A stretch of 64,000 nt of DNA from Paracoccaceae bacterium. Its GTDB lineage: Bacteria; Pseudomonadota; Alphaproteobacteria; Rhodobacterales; Rhodobacteraceae. The position numbers and the translations under genes were made by a program. The notes beneath the pieces were generated by a model. That model ran no database searches and was not told where the DNA came from. It saw only the letters and a list, made by a program, of their open reading frames with translations. This document shows positions 36,607-48,911 of the stretch, piece after piece. Position 1 is the stretch's first letter. Each line of letters starts with the position of its first letter. The stretch is taken from positions 248,001 through 312,000 of the forward strand of contig JAIXZW010000013.1 in NCBI GenBank assembly GCA_027489375.1, given 5' to 3'.

Positions 36607-37487
36607 GCCGCCTGCCGCGCCGCAGCCCGCCACAGGAACCACAGCCCGAGCACGACCATCGGCAAGGACAGGATCTGCCCCATCGTCAGCCCGTAGCCAC
36701 CCCAATGCAGCGCCAGACCCAGCGGGTTCCCCCCGGTCACGAATTGCGCATCGGGCTGGCGCACGAATTCCACCGCAAAGCGCGCCGCGCCATATCCGGC
36801 AAGGAACAGCCCCAAAAGCCGCCCCGGCCGCGCCAGCCACCCGCCGCGCCACGCCGCCCGGATCAGCAGCGCGCCGAGCAAAAGCCCCTCGAGCACCGCC
36901 TCGTAAAGCTGCGACGGGTGGCGGGCGCAGACGGTCAGCACATCGCCGCAGCTTTGCGCCGCCTCGCCCGGAAAGGCCACGCCCCAAGGCAGCGTCGTGG
37001 GCCGCCCCCAAAGTTCGGCGTTGATGAAATTGGCGATCCGCCCGAGGAACAGCCCCGCCGGAGTGGCCACCGCCAAAAGATCGGCCAGCGTCAGCACCGG
37101 AATCTTCTCGCGACGCGCATAGACCAGCCCCGCCACGACCACGCCGAGGAACCCGCCGTGGAAGGACATCCCCCCTTCCCACACGCGCAACACATGGGCC
37201 GGATTTTCAAGGAAATAGGCAGGTTGGTAAAAAAGCACATAGCCCGCCCGCCCGCCGAGGATCACGCCAAGGATGATCCATGTCAGCAGCCGCTCCGCCT
37301 GATCGGCCGACACGGGCGAGGGTCCATCCCAAAGCCGTGCGGTGGTCGCAAGCTTCGTTATGATCTTCCAGCCGATCAGAAGCCCCGCGATATAGGCCAG
37401 CGCATACCAGCGCAGGGCAAAGGTCATGCCGCCGAATTCGACCGAAAAGATCACCGGAGAGATATCGGGAAACGGAATATAGGACAT
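36603..37487 (-). CDS. lgt: Prolipoprotein diacylglyceryl transferase
   Basis: A 294-residue inner-membrane enzyme that attaches diacylglycerol to the lipobox Cys of prolipoproteins. Seven hydrophobic helices are visible. The signature [20 protein letters not shown] is the Lgt motif, and the catalytic region includes [20 protein letters not shown]. The start at 37487 has an AGGGG site six bases upstream, whereas the GTG at 37493 is less likely. It is the first gene of the lgt-midA-pgeF operon. Confidence 0.95.
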   Translation of the reverse strand: MSYIPFPDISPVIFSVEFGGMTFALRWYALAYIAGLLIGWKIITKLATTARLWDGPSPVSADQAERLLTWIILGVILGGRAGYVLFYQPAYFLENPAHVLRVWEGGMSFHGGFLGVVVAGLVYARREKIPVLTLADLLAVATPAGLFLGRIANFINAELWGRPTTLPWGVAFPGEAAQSCGDVLTVCARHPSQLYEAVLEGLLLGALLIRAAWRGGWLARPGRLLGLFLAGYGAARFAVEFVRQPDAQFVTGGNPLGLALHWGGYGLTMGQILSLPMVVLGLWFLWRAAARQAA

Positions 37488-37653
37488 GGGCACCCCTTGC
37501 CTCGGATGGCAGGGTTTTCCGGGCTGCGGGCGGGGAAGTCAACTCACCCTTCGGTGCGGGGCGGGCGGCAGGGCGGCGGCTGGCACGGCAGGCCGCATTC
37601 CCTCTTTGCCTGTGCTGCGCTATCACGGTGCACAACCGAAGGAGAACGCCCCG

Positions 37654-38541
37654 ATGACCGACATGATCGACAGCCTCGCCAGCATATCGGGCCGCTACGA
37701 TGCCGTCTTCTGTGACCTCTGGGGCTGCCTGCACAACGGCAAGACCGCCTTCCCCGCCGCGGTCGAGGCGTTGCGGGCGTTCAAGGCCAAGGGTGGCACC
37801 GTGCTCCTCCTCACCAACTCTCCCCGCCCCAAATCCAGCGTCATGGCGCAGCTCGACGGGTTGGCCGTCCCCCGCGACTGCTGGCATGACATCGTGTCGT
37901 CGGGCGATGCCGCGCAATACGCGCTCTTCTCGGGCGCGGTCGGCCACCGCGTCCACCACATCGGCGCGCCCAAGGACCTCAGCTTCTTCACCGACGTGGC
38001 ACCCGATCTCGCCCCGCTTGCCGCCGCGAACCCGATCACCCGCGTCCCCTTGGCCGAGGCCGAGGGCGTGGTCTGCACCGGCCTGTTCGACGACACGACC
38101 GAAACGCCGGAAGACTACCGCGCCACGCTTCTGGCGATGAAGGCGAACGGGCTGAAGATGCTCTGCGCGAACCCCGACCTGATCGTCGACCTTGGCGACC
38201 GCCGCCTCTACTGCGCGGGCGCCATCGCCGCGGCCTATGAGGAGATGGGCGGCGAAGCCCTCTACTTCGGCAAACCCCACCCGCCGATCTACGACCTCGC
38301 CCGCCGCCGCCTTGGCCTGCTGACCTCCAACCCCGACCCGCAGATCCTTTGCATCGGCGACGGGGTGAACACCGACGTTCAGGGCGGGCAGGCCGAGGGG
38401 CTGGACACGCTTTTCGTCACGGGCGGCATCGCGGCCCACGAATTCGGCCCCGATGCCAACGCCCCCGACAAAGCCAAACTCGACGCTTGGCTGGCCGGGA
38501 AACAGCAATACGCGACCTTCGCCATCCCCTTCCTGCGCTGA
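37654..38541 (+). CDS. HAD-superfamily hydrolase, TIGR01459 type
   Basis: A 295-residue HAD phosphatase of the class IIA/TIGR01459 type. Motif I is YDAVFCDLWGCLHNG (nucleophile Asp in DLWG). Motif II is GTVLLLTNSPRPKSS, and motif IV is ILCIGDGVNTDVQGGQAEGL. The cap has YFGKPHPPIYDLA. It acts on a phosphorylated small molecule that cannot be named. The start at 37654 has GGAG ten bases upstream. Divergent from lgt. Confidence 0.9.
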   Translation: MTDMIDSLASISGRYDAVFCDLWGCLHNGKTAFPAAVEALRAFKAKGGTVLLLTNSPRPKSSVMAQLDGLAVPRDCWHDIVSSGDAAQYALFSGAVGHRVHHIGAPKDLSFFTDVAPDLAPLAAANPITRVPLAEAEGVVCTGLFDDTTETPEDYRATLLAMKANGLKMLCANPDLIVDLGDRRLYCAGAIAAAYEEMGGEALYFGKPHPPIYDLARRRLGLLTSNPDPQILCIGDGVNTDVQGGQAEGLDTLFVTGGIAAHEFGPDANAPDKAKLDAWLAGKQQYATFAIPFLR

Positions 38542-38557
38542 CGCCATAGCAACAATA

Positions 38558-38585
38558 TTACCAGAAAGTCGTATATCACGATAAT
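38558..38585 (+). promoter_or_regulatory. Probable promoter of the MaoC gene
   Basis: TTACCA (38558-38563), 16 bases, GATAAT (38580-38585) in a markedly A/T-rich stretch (38550-38592) 73 bases upstream of the ATG. Confidence 0.5.
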
Positions 38586-38657
38586 AAATTACGCAAAGGA
38601 TTTGCGCTGCGCTGCGGCATCGGCTAACCTGCCCGCAATAGGCAAAGGATTCGGCCC

Positions 38658-39113
38658 ATGTTCGCACGCGCCATCGACAACCAGCCCCGCGGCACGATCT
38701 GCATCGAGGATCTCGAAATCGGCATGACGCGCTATCTGCTGAAGACCGTGACCGACCGCGATATCGAAATGTTCGCCGAGGTGTCGACCGACCGGAACCC
38801 TGTCCATCTCGACGATGCCTACGCGCAGGACACCATCTTCGAAGGGCGCATCGCCCACGGGATGCTGACCGCGGGCCTCATCTCGGCGGTGATCGGCGAA
38901 CAGCTTCCGGGGCATGGCACGGTCTATCTGGGCCAAAACCTGCGCTTCATGGCCCCCGTCCGCCCCGGCGATACCGTGCGGGCCGAAGTCAAAGTGACCG
39001 CAATCGACCACGCCAAGCGCCGCGTCACCCTTGAAACCCACTGCGCCGTGGGTAATACGGTTGTGCTGAAAGGCGAGGCGCTGGTTCTGGCGCCCAGCCG
39101 CAAGTTCGACTGA
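38658..39113 (+). CDS. MaoC-like (R)-specific enoyl-CoA hydratase
   Basis: A 151-residue single-hotdog MaoC family hydratase. The catalytic motif is DRNPVHLDDAYAQDTIFEG with Asp and His, followed by RIAHGMLTAGLISAVIGEQL. These proteins hydrate trans-enoyl-CoA to (R)-3-hydroxyacyl-CoA, feeding PHA or lipid metabolism. The N-terminal region (MFARAIDNQPRGTICIEDLE) is short, and GMTRYLLKTVTDRDIEMFAE starts the domain. An isolated gene, with ribF 37 bases downstream. Confidence 0.88.
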   Translation: MFARAIDNQPRGTICIEDLEIGMTRYLLKTVTDRDIEMFAEVSTDRNPVHLDDAYAQDTIFEGRIAHGMLTAGLISAVIGEQLPGHGTVYLGQNLRFMAPVRPGDTVRAEVKVTAIDHAKRRVTLETHCAVGNTVVLKGEALVLAPSRKFD

Positions 39114-39150
39114 CAGCCGCGGGCGCGCCCCGCGTGCGCCTTGGGGTAAG

Positions 39151-40089
39151 ATGCGTATTCACCACCACTGGCAGGGACTGCCCGCCGATGCCCGCGGCGC
39201 TTCCGTGGCGATGGGCAATTTCGACGGGGTCCACCTCGGCCACCTGTCGGTGATCGACCGCGCGCGCCAATCCCGAAACGAAGGCGCGGCCCCCTTGGGC
39301 GTCGTGACCTTCGAACCCCACCCGCGTCAGGTCTTTGCCCCCGAAGCCGCCCCCTTCCGACTGATGAACGCCGAAGCCCGCGCCAACCGCCTTGCGAAAC
39401 TCGGCGTGGCCGAGCTGTACGAGCTGCCCTTCGACGCCAACCTCTCCGGCCTGTCGCCCGCCGAATTCGCGCGTCAGGTTCTGGCCGAAGGCTTGGGCGT
39501 CTCGCATGTCGTCGTCGGTGCCGACTTCCGCTTCGGCAAGGGCCGCACGGGCACGGCCCAAGACCTCGCCACGCTCGGCCAGAGCCTCGGCTTCGCCGTG
39601 ACCATCGCGCCGCTTCTGTCCATCGACGGAACCGAAGTCTCCTCCACCGCCATCCGCCAAGCCCTTGCCGAAGGCCGCCCCCGCGCCGCCGCCGCCATGC
39701 TCGGCCACTGGCACCGCATCGACGGCGAGGTGATCCACGGCGAAAAGCGGGGCCGCCAGCTCGGCTATCCCACCGCCAACATGTCGGTCGCAGGGCTGCA
39801 CCTGCCCCGCCTCGGCGTCTATGCCGTCCGCGCCGATGTCCTCACCGGCCCGCAGGCGGGCAGCTACATGGGCGCGGCCAGCCTCGGCGTGCGGCCGATG
39901 TTCGGGGTGAACCAGCCCAACCTCGAAACCTTCCTCTTCGATTTCACGGGCGATCTTTACGGCCAACACCTCTCCATCGGCTTCGTCGACTACCTGCGCC
40001 CCGAGATGAAGTTCGACGGCCTCTCCGCCCTCATCACCCAGATGGAAGCCGACTGCACCAAGGCGCGCGAGATTCTGTCCGCCCTCTGA
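39151..40089 (+). CDS. ribF: Bifunctional riboflavin kinase / FAD synthetase
   Basis: A 312-residue RibF. The N-terminal adenylyltransferase has AMGNFDGVHLGHLSVID and VVTFEPHPRQVFAP, then ADFRFGKGRTG and ISSTAIRQ-type SSTAIRQALAEG. The C-terminal riboflavin kinase has QLGYPTANMSVAGL and the YMGAASLGVRPMFG/LETFLFDF region. It converts riboflavin to FMN and FAD. The stop at 40089 is followed four bases later by a composite two-hairpin repeat. Confidence 0.95.
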   Translation: MRIHHHWQGLPADARGASVAMGNFDGVHLGHLSVIDRARQSRNEGAAPLGVVTFEPHPRQVFAPEAAPFRLMNAEARANRLAKLGVAELYELPFDANLSGLSPAEFARQVLAEGLGVSHVVVGADFRFGKGRTGTAQDLATLGQSLGFAVTIAPLLSIDGTEVSSTAIRQALAEGRPRAAAAMLGHWHRIDGEVIHGEKRGRQLGYPTANMSVAGLHLPRLGVYAVRADVLTGPQAGSYMGAASLGVRPMFGVNQPNLETFLFDFTGDLYGQHLSIGFVDYLRPEMKFDGLSALITQMEADCTKAREILSAL

Positions 40090-40092
40090 CCC

Positions 40093-40136
40093 GCAAATTT
40101 CTTCGAAGAAATTTGCAAATCCGTTCGAACGGATTT
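40093..40136 (+). repeat. Composite two-palindrome repeat right after ribF
   Basis: A perfect 24-base palindrome (40093-40116, half GCAAATTTCTTC) abuts a perfect 20-base palindrome (40117-40136, AAATCCGTTCGAACGGATTT). The same two-part unit recurs at 51193-51243 on the minus strand, and a related single hairpin at 56671. All lie 0-4 bases past a stop codon and in the same orientation relative to the gene. Confidence 0.85.
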
Positions 40137-40191
40137 GGCGCAGGGTTTTGCCCCCCTTCCCTTTCCCGCCCCGAAAAGGCACCCTCCGCCC

Positions 40192-40647
40192 ATGACCGAC
40201 AAACTCCGCCCCCGCTTCTGGGAAACCGTCCCGCTCGCCAAGATGAACCCCACCGAATGGGAGGCGCTTTGCGATGGCTGCGGCAAATGCTGCCTAAACA
40301 AGATCGAATACGAAGACACGGGCGAGGTCGATTACACCCGCATCGCCTGCCGCCTGCTCGACGGCCAGACCTGCCGCTGCACCCAATACCCGATCCGGCA
40401 CCAGTTCGTGCCCGATTGCGTGCGCCTCACACCGGCCACCCTGCCCAAGATCGCCTATTGGATGCCCGCCTCCTGCGCCTACAAACTGCTGTACGAGGGC
40501 AAGACCCTGCCCGACTGGCACCCCCTTGTGACCGGCGACCCCGACAGCACGCACAAGGCGGGCCGTTCCGTGCGTGGCCTGACCGTGCCGGAATACGAGG
40601 TCGATGAAGACGACTGGGACGATTACATCATCGAGGACCAGACCTGA
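40192..40647 (+). CDS. YcgN family cysteine-cluster protein
   Basis: A 151-residue protein of the YcgN/UPF0260 group. The cysteine signature is LCDGCGKCCLNKIEYEDTGE, followed by ACRLLDGQTCRCTQYPIRHQ, FVPDCVRLTP and PASCAYKLLYEG. The cysteine pattern resembles a zinc or iron-sulfur site (YkgJ-like). The role is unknown. The start at 40192 (MTDKLRPRFWETV) agrees with homologues. The stop overlaps the aldolase ATG by one base. Confidence 0.88.
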   Translation: MTDKLRPRFWETVPLAKMNPTEWEALCDGCGKCCLNKIEYEDTGEVDYTRIACRLLDGQTCRCTQYPIRHQFVPDCVRLTPATLPKIAYWMPASCAYKLLYEGKTLPDWHPLVTGDPDSTHKAGRSVRGLTVPEYEVDEDDWDDYIIEDQT

Positions 40648-41681
40648 TGTTCTTTGCCTCCGACAACACCTCCGGCGCTCCGGCCGAGGTGATGCAAGCC
40701 CTGCTCCGCGCCAACGAAGGCTACGACCGCAGCTACGGCAACGACCGCATCATGGCCGATGTCACCGCCCGCATCCGCGACCTTTTCGAAGCGCCCGAGG
40801 CCGCGGTCTACCTCGTCCCCACCGGCACCGCCGCCAATGCGCTCGCCATCGCCAGCTACACCCCGCCTTGGGGTGCGGTCTTCTGCCACCGCCACGCCCA
40901 TATCGCCGAAGATGAATGCGGCGCGCCGGAATTCTACGCTTCCGGCGCAAAGCTCGTCCTCGTCGAGGGCGCGCATGGCAGGATGACCCCCGAAACCCTC
41001 GCCGCCGCCCTTGCCACCACGGGGGCATCGGGCGTGCATGGCGTGCAGCGCGGGATGCTCTCGCTCACCAACGTGACCGAGGCGGGAACGCTTTACACCC
41101 CCGCCGAAGTCGCCGCCCTGACAGCGCTTGCGAGATCGCACGGCCTGCCCTGCCACCTCGACGGCGCGCGCTTTGCCAATGCCATCGTGGCGACCAAGGC
41201 GACGCCCGCCGACATGACATGGCGCGCGGGCATCGACGTGCTCTCCTTCGGCGGCACCAAGAACGGGCTTCTGGGCGTCGAGGCGGTCGTTTTCTTCGAC
41301 CCCGCCAAGGCGTGGGAGTTCGAGTTGCGCCGCAAACGCGGCGGGCACCTCTTCTCCAAACACCGCTTCCTCTCGGCCCAGATGCAGGCCTATCTGACCG
41401 ATGGCCTCTGGCTCCGCCTTGCCGCCCACGCCAACGACATGGGCGCGCGGCTCTGGCAGGGAATCGCGGCGCTGCCCGATGCCGCCCTGACCCACCCCGC
41501 GCAGGCCAACATCGTCTTCGCCAATTGGGAAACCGGCGGCCATGACCGGCTGCAAGCGGCGGGCGCGATCTACTACGACCTGCGCTCCCTGCCCGATGGC
41601 CGCGAAACCGCCCGCATGGTCACAAGCTGGAACACGACCGAGTCCCACGTCGACGACTTCGTCGCCGCCCTGCGGGGCTGA
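40647..41681 (+). CDS. ltaE: Low-specificity L-threonine aldolase (beta-eliminating lyase)
   Basis: A 344-residue PLP-dependent threonine aldolase family protein of fold type I. The PLP Lys is near 205 in VLSFGGTKNGLLG. Other motifs are FASDNTSGAPAEVMQAL at the N-terminus, CHRHAHIAEDECGAPEFYAS and LPCHLDGARFANAIVATK (the Asp that pairs with the PLP nitrogen). It cleaves threonine/allothreonine to glycine and acetaldehyde. One-base overlap with ycgN. Confidence 0.93.
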   Translation: MFFASDNTSGAPAEVMQALLRANEGYDRSYGNDRIMADVTARIRDLFEAPEAAVYLVPTGTAANALAIASYTPPWGAVFCHRHAHIAEDECGAPEFYASGAKLVLVEGAHGRMTPETLAAALATTGASGVHGVQRGMLSLTNVTEAGTLYTPAEVAALTALARSHGLPCHLDGARFANAIVATKATPADMTWRAGIDVLSFGGTKNGLLGVEAVVFFDPAKAWEFELRRKRGGHLFSKHRFLSAQMQAYLTDGLWLRLAAHANDMGARLWQGIAALPDAALTHPAQANIVFANWETGGHDRLQAAGAIYYDLRSLPDGRETARMVTSWNTTESHVDDFVAALRG

Positions 41682-41711
41682 AAGCCTTACCCCTTCGCCC
41701 TTTCACGCTCG

Positions 41712-41753
41712 CGCAAATATCCTCGGGGGGTGCGGGGGGCAGACGGCCCCCCG
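41712..41753 (+). repeat. Dispersed A/T-core plus G-tract repeat after the aldolase gene
   Basis: CGCAAATATCCTCGGGGGGT then GCGGGGGGCAGACGGCCCCC, the same element as at 453, 4329 and 33425. It lies 31 bases after the aldolase stop, in the convergent gap to the isomerase gene. Confidence 0.78.
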
Positions 41754-41821
41754 TGCGACAGCGGCCACCGGAACCGGCGTCGACCAGACCTTCCCGTGCG
41801 GGAGGGTGGGGGACGACGACC

Positions 41822-42412
41822 TCAGCCCGCCAGATGCGCCTCGAGGTCTTCCAGCCGGTCCTGCCCCCAGAACCGCACGCCGTCGACCACAAAGAACGGC
41901 ACGCCGAAAACCCCCTTCGACACCGCCTCTTCCAGATTGGCGGCATAGGTCTCGGCCGCCATCAGCATCCCCCGATCCGCGACCTTGGGGTCGAAGCCGT
42001 TTTCGGCCAAGGCCGCATGGATCACCTCGTCCTCCGAGATATCCTTGCCCTCGGCCCACATCGCCCGCCCGATGGCCTGCACATAGCCCGCGAGGTCCCC
42101 GCCCCCCGCCGCCTGCGCCGCGATCAGCGCATAGGCGGCAGGCGCGGGATTGGCACCACGGAACAGCGGGTCCGCCGCCATCTTCATCCCCAGCTTCGCC
42201 GCCCAGCGCATCCGGTCCTCGTCGGCATAGCTGACCCGCGCCGGATGCCGCTCGGTCCGCACCTTGCCGCCCGTGCGCGGGAACAGCGCGGCCACATCGA
42301 GCGGCTTGTAGACCAGCGCCACCCCCTGCCGCGCCGCAATCCCGGCAGGACGCGCTCCGGCAAGATAGACCCACGGCGATTGCAGCGCCAAAAAGTACTC
42401 AATCTGCGCCAT
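41822..42412 (-). CDS. 2-hydroxychromene-2-carboxylate isomerase family (DsbA-like) protein
   Basis: A 196-residue protein of the NahD/HCCA isomerase family with a DsbA/kappa-GST fold. It starts [20 protein letters not shown], where the SPW motif replaces the thioredoxin Cys pair, and includes [20 protein letters not shown] (cis-Pro loop) at the C-terminus. NahD isomerises a naphthalene catabolite with glutathione. In this context the real substrate is unknown. Divergent from prs, 92 bases apart. Confidence 0.88.
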   Translation of the reverse strand: MAQIEYFLALQSPWVYLAGARPAGIAARQGVALVYKPLDVAALFPRTGGKVRTERHPARVSYADEDRMRWAAKLGMKMAADPLFRGANPAPAAYALIAAQAAGGGDLAGYVQAIGRAMWAEGKDISEDEVIHAALAENGFDPKVADRGMLMAAETYAANLEEAVSKGVFGVPFFVVDGVRFWGQDRLEDLEAHLAG

Positions 42413-42504
42413 TTCCGCACCCCGCGCTTCGCCCGTGTTCCCAACAGCGTAACGCGGTGCTAAAGCCCCACCAAGCCCCGAATCCGAAGCCCACCGGAGT
42501 AATC

Positions 42505-43524
42505 ATGCCCGCCATCACCGAGCCGAAACTCATTTCCGGCAACGCCAACCTGTCGCTCGCCAAATCCATCGCCCGCCGCATGTCCATGCATCGCGGCATG
42601 TCGGTGAACCTTGTCGACGCCCGCGTCGAACGGTTCAACGACCAAGAGATTTTCGTCGAGGTGTTCGAGAACGTGCGGGGCGAGGACATGTATGTCATCC
42701 AGCCCACCTCGAACCCCGCCAACGACAACCTGATGGAACTCCTGATCATGGTCGATGCGCTCCGCCGGTCCTCGGCCAGCCGCATCACCGCCGTGATCCC
42801 CTATTTCGGCTACGCCCGCCAGGACCGCCGCGCCAAGGCCCGCACCCCGATTTCCGCCAAGCTGGTGGCGAACCTGATCGCCGAGGCAGGCGTCGACCGC
42901 GTGCTCACGCTCGACCTGCACGCGGCGCAGATCCAGGGCTTCTTCGACCTGCCCGTCGACAACCTCTACGCCTCGCCCGTCTTCGCGCTCGACATCGAAC
43001 ACAACTTCCGCGGCCAGATGGAGGACCTCATGGTCGTCTCGCCCGACGTGGGCGGCGTGGCCCGCGCCCGCGAACTGGCCAAGCGCATCCACGCCCCCCT
43101 CGCCATCGTCGACAAGCGCCGCGAAAAGGCGGGCGAAGTCGCCGAAATGACCGTGATCGGGAACGTGGCCGGCAAGAAGTGCATCATCGTGGACGACATC
43201 TGCGACACCGCCGGAACGCTCTGCAAAGCCGCCGAAGTGCTGATCGAAAACGGCGCGACCGAGGTTCACTCCTACATCACCCACGGCGTCCTTTCGGGTC
43301 CCGCAGTGGAACGCATCACCAAATCGGTGATGAAATCGCTTGTGATCACCGACAGCATCGAACCGACCGAAAAGGTGAAAGCCGCGCCGAACATCCGCAT
43401 CGTCCCGACCGCGCCGATGTTCGCCCAAGCCATCCTGAACATCTGGAACGGCACCAGCGTCTCGTCGCTCTTCGAAACCGACACCCTCGTTCCGATCTAC
43501 GAAGGCATGTATCAGCGCGCCTGA
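42505..43524 (+). CDS. prs: Ribose-phosphate pyrophosphokinase
   Basis: A 339-residue PRPP synthetase. Signatures are [60 protein letters not shown] and the PRPP loop [20 protein letters not shown]. It makes PRPP for nucleotide, His and Trp synthesis, and here it complements purEK and hisC in the window. ATG at 42505 with GGAG seven bases upstream. Confidence 0.96.
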   Translation: MPAITEPKLISGNANLSLAKSIARRMSMHRGMSVNLVDARVERFNDQEIFVEVFENVRGEDMYVIQPTSNPANDNLMELLIMVDALRRSSASRITAVIPYFGYARQDRRAKARTPISAKLVANLIAEAGVDRVLTLDLHAAQIQGFFDLPVDNLYASPVFALDIEHNFRGQMEDLMVVSPDVGGVARARELAKRIHAPLAIVDKRREKAGEVAEMTVIGNVAGKKCIIVDDICDTAGTLCKAAEVLIENGATEVHSYITHGVLSGPAVERITKSVMKSLVITDSIEPTEKVKAAPNIRIVPTAPMFAQAILNIWNGTSVSSLFETDTLVPIYEGMYQRA

Positions 43525-43588
43525 CCGCGCCTGACAGCCCCGCCCCCCGTTCCCGCTTTGGCGGCGGGGGGTGCCGCCGCAGGGCGGA

Positions 43589-43954
43589 CTATTCGATATC
43601 CCACGAATCCTCGTCCCGCACCGGACCGATCGCCGTCCAGTCGGCGCGCAGTTGCGCGATGCGGGAATCGCCCCATGTGCGGAACACCAGATGGAAGCCG
43701 TGCTCCGTCACCTCTTCCGCCGACAGGTCCGCCCGCATGTTCGCATTATGGTCGGTATCCCAAAGCGAGATTCCCACAAGCAAAGCGGGGGGGCGGCGGA
43801 AGGGTTCGGAAAAACCGATCACATGGCGGCTTTCGCGTGCCCCCTGGCCGACCCACATCGGCCCGTCGGTGGCGTAATCCGAAAACAGCACCCTGCTTCC
43901 CTGCAAGATCCCCATCGGACCGTCGATCACCTGCCGTTTCGCTTTTGATCCCAT
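43589..43954 (-). CDS. H-type lectin domain protein
   Basis: A 121-residue protein. The stretch PMGILQGSRVLFSDYATDGP, then ESRHVIGFSEPFRRPPALLV and ISLWDTDHNANMRADLSAEE, with TEHGFHLVFRTWGDSRIAQL, matches the H-type (Helix pomatia) lectin domain, a small beta-sandwich that binds GalNAc in eukaryotes. No signal peptide is visible, so it would be cytoplasmic unless exported by another route. The function in Rhodobacteraceae is unknown. It lies between prs and the atp operon and may be read through from the latter. Confidence 0.85.
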   Translation of the reverse strand: MGSKAKRQVIDGPMGILQGSRVLFSDYATDGPMWVGQGARESRHVIGFSEPFRRPPALLVGISLWDTDHNANMRADLSAEEVTEHGFHLVFRTWGDSRIAQLRADWTAIGPVRDEDSWDIE

Positions 43955-44003
43955 ATCGTCGCTTTACCTAGAATTCCGGGCGAAACCTTGACGGAAATCA
44001 ACG

Positions 44004-44032
44004 AAAAAGGGCCCTGCCACGCGGCAAGGCCC
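44004..44032 (-). terminator. Intrinsic terminator of the atp operon
   Basis: On the minus strand GGGCCTTGCC, loop GCGT, GGCAGGGCCC (one wobble), then TTTTT. It lies 30 bases downstream of the atpC stop. Confidence 0.85.
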
Positions 44033-44061
44033 CTATTTTCGCCATAGGCGTTAACAAAGCG

Positions 44062-44454
44062 TTAAAGCCCTGTCGCCGCCCGCAAGGCCGCCATATCGGC
44101 GACCAGCTTGTCGGCAATGTCCTTGTCCTCGGTCGCGGCGGCGGCGTCACGGGCGTCGGCCATCAGCGCATCGAACAGCGCCGCATTGGCTTCTTCCACG
44201 GGAACCGCACGCTCGGCCAGAACCGAAACGCCCGAAGCCGAGATTTCGGCGAAACCGCCGGTCACGACATAGGATTTCGTCCCGTCCGAACCCACCGCCT
44301 TGAGGATACCGGGGCGCAGAGTGGTGATGGTGGGGGCATGCCCCTCCATCGCCGTCAGGTCGCCGTCAGCGCCCGGAATCTGCACCTCGGTCGCGGAAAC
44401 GGAAGCAAGCCTCCGTTCCGGCGAGACGAGGTCGAATTGCAGCGTGCCTGCCAT
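44062..44454 (-). CDS. atpC: F1 ATP synthase subunit epsilon
   Basis: A 130-residue epsilon subunit. [40 protein letters not shown] and [20 protein letters not shown] are the conserved beta-sandwich strands. The C-terminal helical part ([20 protein letters not shown]) is present. It is the last gene of the atpHAGDC operon and is followed by a terminator. Confidence 0.95.
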   Translation of the reverse strand: MAGTLQFDLVSPERRLASVSATEVQIPGADGDLTAMEGHAPTITTLRPGILKAVGSDGTKSYVVTGGFAEISASGVSVLAERAVPVEEANAALFDALMADARDAAAATEDKDIADKLVADMAALRAATGL

Positions 44455-44463
44455 GTCGCCCCC

Positions 44464-46790
<2,327 letters not shown>

Positions 46791-46812
46791 CGTTTATCTC
46801 CCTGCCCCGCCC

Positions 46813-48351
46813 TCAGGCGAAGTCTTTCGCGAACTTGTCCAGCTCGGCCCGGATCGCCTTCTCAAGATCGCCCGCGACTTTGCGGTCGTTCTTGGTGATG
46901 TCGTCCAGAAGGGCTTTGCCAGCGCCGCGCAGGTGCTTCAGAAGACCCGCTTCGAACCGGCCAACGTCCTTGACCGCGATCTTGTCGAGGTAGCCGTTGG
47001 TGCCCGCAAAGATCACGCAGACGATCTCGGCGTTGGTCATGGGCGAATACTGGTTCTGCTTCATCAGCTCGGTCAGACGCGCGCCACGGTTCAGAAGCTG
47101 CTGGGTCGAAGCGTCGAGGTCCGAACCGAACTGCGCGAAAGCCGCCATTTCGCGGTACTGCGCGAGTTCCAGCTTAACCTTGCCCGCAACCGACTTCATC
47201 GCGTTCGTCTGTGCCGACGAACCCACGCGGGACACCGACAGACCGGTGTTCACGGCCGGACGGATGCCCTGGTAGAAGAGTTCGGTTTCAAGGAAGATCT
47301 GGCCGTCGGTGATCGAGATCACGTTCGTCGGAATAAAGGCCGACACGTCGCCGCCTTGGGTTTCGATGATCGGCAGCGCGGTGAGCGAGCCAGCCCCGAA
47401 ATCCTCGTTCAGCTTGGCCGAACGCTCCAGCAGACGCGAGTGGAGGTAGAACACGTCGCCCGGATAGGCTTCGCGTCCCGGCGGACGGCGCAGAAGCAGC
47501 GACATCTGGCGGTAAGCGACGGCCTGCTTCGACAGGTCATCATAGATGATCAGCGCATGGCGGCCGTTGTCGCGGAAGAATTCCGCCATCGCGGTCGCCG
47601 AATAGGGCGCGAGGAACTGCATGGGCGCCGGGTCCGAAGCGGTCGCCGCCACGACGATCGTGTAGTCGATCGCGCCGGTTTCCTCGAGCTTCTTCACAAG
47701 CTGCGCCACGGTCGAACGCTTCTGGCCGATGGCGACGTAGATGCAATACAGCTTCTTCGACTCGTCGTTGCCAGCCGCTTCGTTATACGACTTCTGGTTC
47801 AGGATGGTGTCGAGCGCCACGGCGGTCTTGCCGGTCTGGCGGTCGCCGATGATCAGTTCGCGCTGGCCGCGGCCAACGGGGATCATCGCGTCCACGGCCT
47901 TCAGGCCGGTCGCCATCGGCTCGTGAACCGATTTGCGCGGGATGATGCCGGGGGCTTTGACGTCGGCCACGCGACGCTCGGTCGCGGCGATCGGGCCTTT
48001 GCCGTCGATCGGGTTGCCAAGGCCGTCAACGACGCGGCCGAGCAGGGCGTTGCCAGCGGGCACGTCCACGATGGACTTGGTGCGCTTGACGGTGTCGCCT
48101 TCCTTGATGTCCTGGTCGGAACCGAAGATCACGACGCCGACGTTGTCGACTTCGAGGTTCAGCGCCATCCCGCGGATACCGCCGGGGAATTCCACCATCT
48201 CGCCGGCCTGGACGTTGTCCAGCCCGTGGACGCGCGCGATACCGTCGCCAACCGACAGAACGCGGCCCACTTCGGCCACTTCGGCATCCTTGCCGAAGTT
48301 CTTGATCTGCTCTTTCAGGATCGCAGAGATCTCAGCAGCCTGAATTCCCAT
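46813..48351 (-). CDS. atpA: F1 ATP synthase subunit alpha
   Basis: A 512-residue alpha subunit ([20 protein letters not shown]...). Walker A GDRQTGKT is at 169-176. [19 protein letters not shown] and [20 protein letters not shown] are characteristic. Two tandem ATG codons are possible and the second (48351) gives the usual MGIQAAEI start, while the first overlaps atpH as ATGA. Downstream atpG follows after 22 bases. Confidence 0.97.
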   Translation of the reverse strand: MGIQAAEISAILKEQIKNFGKDAEVAEVGRVLSVGDGIARVHGLDNVQAGEMVEFPGGIRGMALNLEVDNVGVVIFGSDQDIKEGDTVKRTKSIVDVPAGNALLGRVVDGLGNPIDGKGPIAATERRVADVKAPGIIPRKSVHEPMATGLKAVDAMIPVGRGQRELIIGDRQTGKTAVALDTILNQKSYNEAAGNDESKKLYCIYVAIGQKRSTVAQLVKKLEETGAIDYTIVVAATASDPAPMQFLAPYSATAMAEFFRDNGRHALIIYDDLSKQAVAYRQMSLLLRRPPGREAYPGDVFYLHSRLLERSAKLNEDFGAGSLTALPIIETQGGDVSAFIPTNVISITDGQIFLETELFYQGIRPAVNTGLSVSRVGSSAQTNAMKSVAGKVKLELAQYREMAAFAQFGSDLDASTQQLLNRGARLTELMKQNQYSPMTNAEIVCVIFAGTNGYLDKIAVKDVGRFEAGLLKHLRGAGKALLDDITKNDRKVAGDLEKAIRAELDKFAKDFA

Positions 48352-48911
48352 CACCCAACCTCTTTCATTGCATTCTGGAGAGCCGCGAGTTTCGACCGAA
48401 CCGAAGTGTCGATCATGGTCGAGCCCAGCTTGACGACAAGACCACCGATAAGCGTCTCATCGACGGCGGTTTTCAGTTTAACGTCCTTGCCGACCCGCGC
48501 TTTCAGCGTGGCGGCCAGTTTCTTCGCCTGATCGGCGGTCAGCGCGGCGGCGCTGGTCACTTCGGCGGTCACTTCGCCCTTTTCGGTGGCGATGCGCGCC
48601 AGCACGTCGGTGACAAGCTGCGGCAGCACGAAAAGGCGGCGCTTCTGCGCCATCAGCGCCAGCGTGTTGGCGACCAGCACCGACAGGCCCATCTTGGCGG
48701 CGATAGCGGCGATAGCACCCGCCTGCTCGTCCCGCGACACGACCGGCGAGGCGATCATCGCGGCAAGTTCGGGGCTTGCGGCCAGTGCGGCTGCAAGCGC
48801 GTCGGCATCGCGTTCCAACGCCTTCAGGCCGCCTTCTTCCTTAGCAAGGTCGAAAAGCGCCGTCGCGTAGCGTGCGGCAATGCCGGAGGAGATCGAAGCT
48901 GGTTCGGACAC
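48351..48911 (-). CDS. atpH: F1 ATP synthase subunit delta
   Basis: A 186-residue delta (OSCP) subunit joining F1 to the stator. [20 protein letters not shown] is the N-terminal helical signature, and [20 protein letters not shown] with [19 protein letters not shown] closes the C-terminal domain. The likely start is GTG at 48911, with AAGGG upstream, since no ATG fits. First gene of the operon. The F0 genes are elsewhere, as is normal in Rhodobacteraceae. Confidence 0.94.
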   Translation of the reverse strand: MSEPASISSGIAARYATALFDLAKEEGGLKALERDADALAAALAASPELAAMIASPVVSRDEQAGAIAAIAAKMGLSVLVANTLALMAQKRRLFVLPQLVTDVLARIATEKGEVTAEVTSAAALTADQAKKLAATLKARVGKDVKLKTAVDETLIGGLVVKLGSTMIDTSVRSKLAALQNAMKEVG

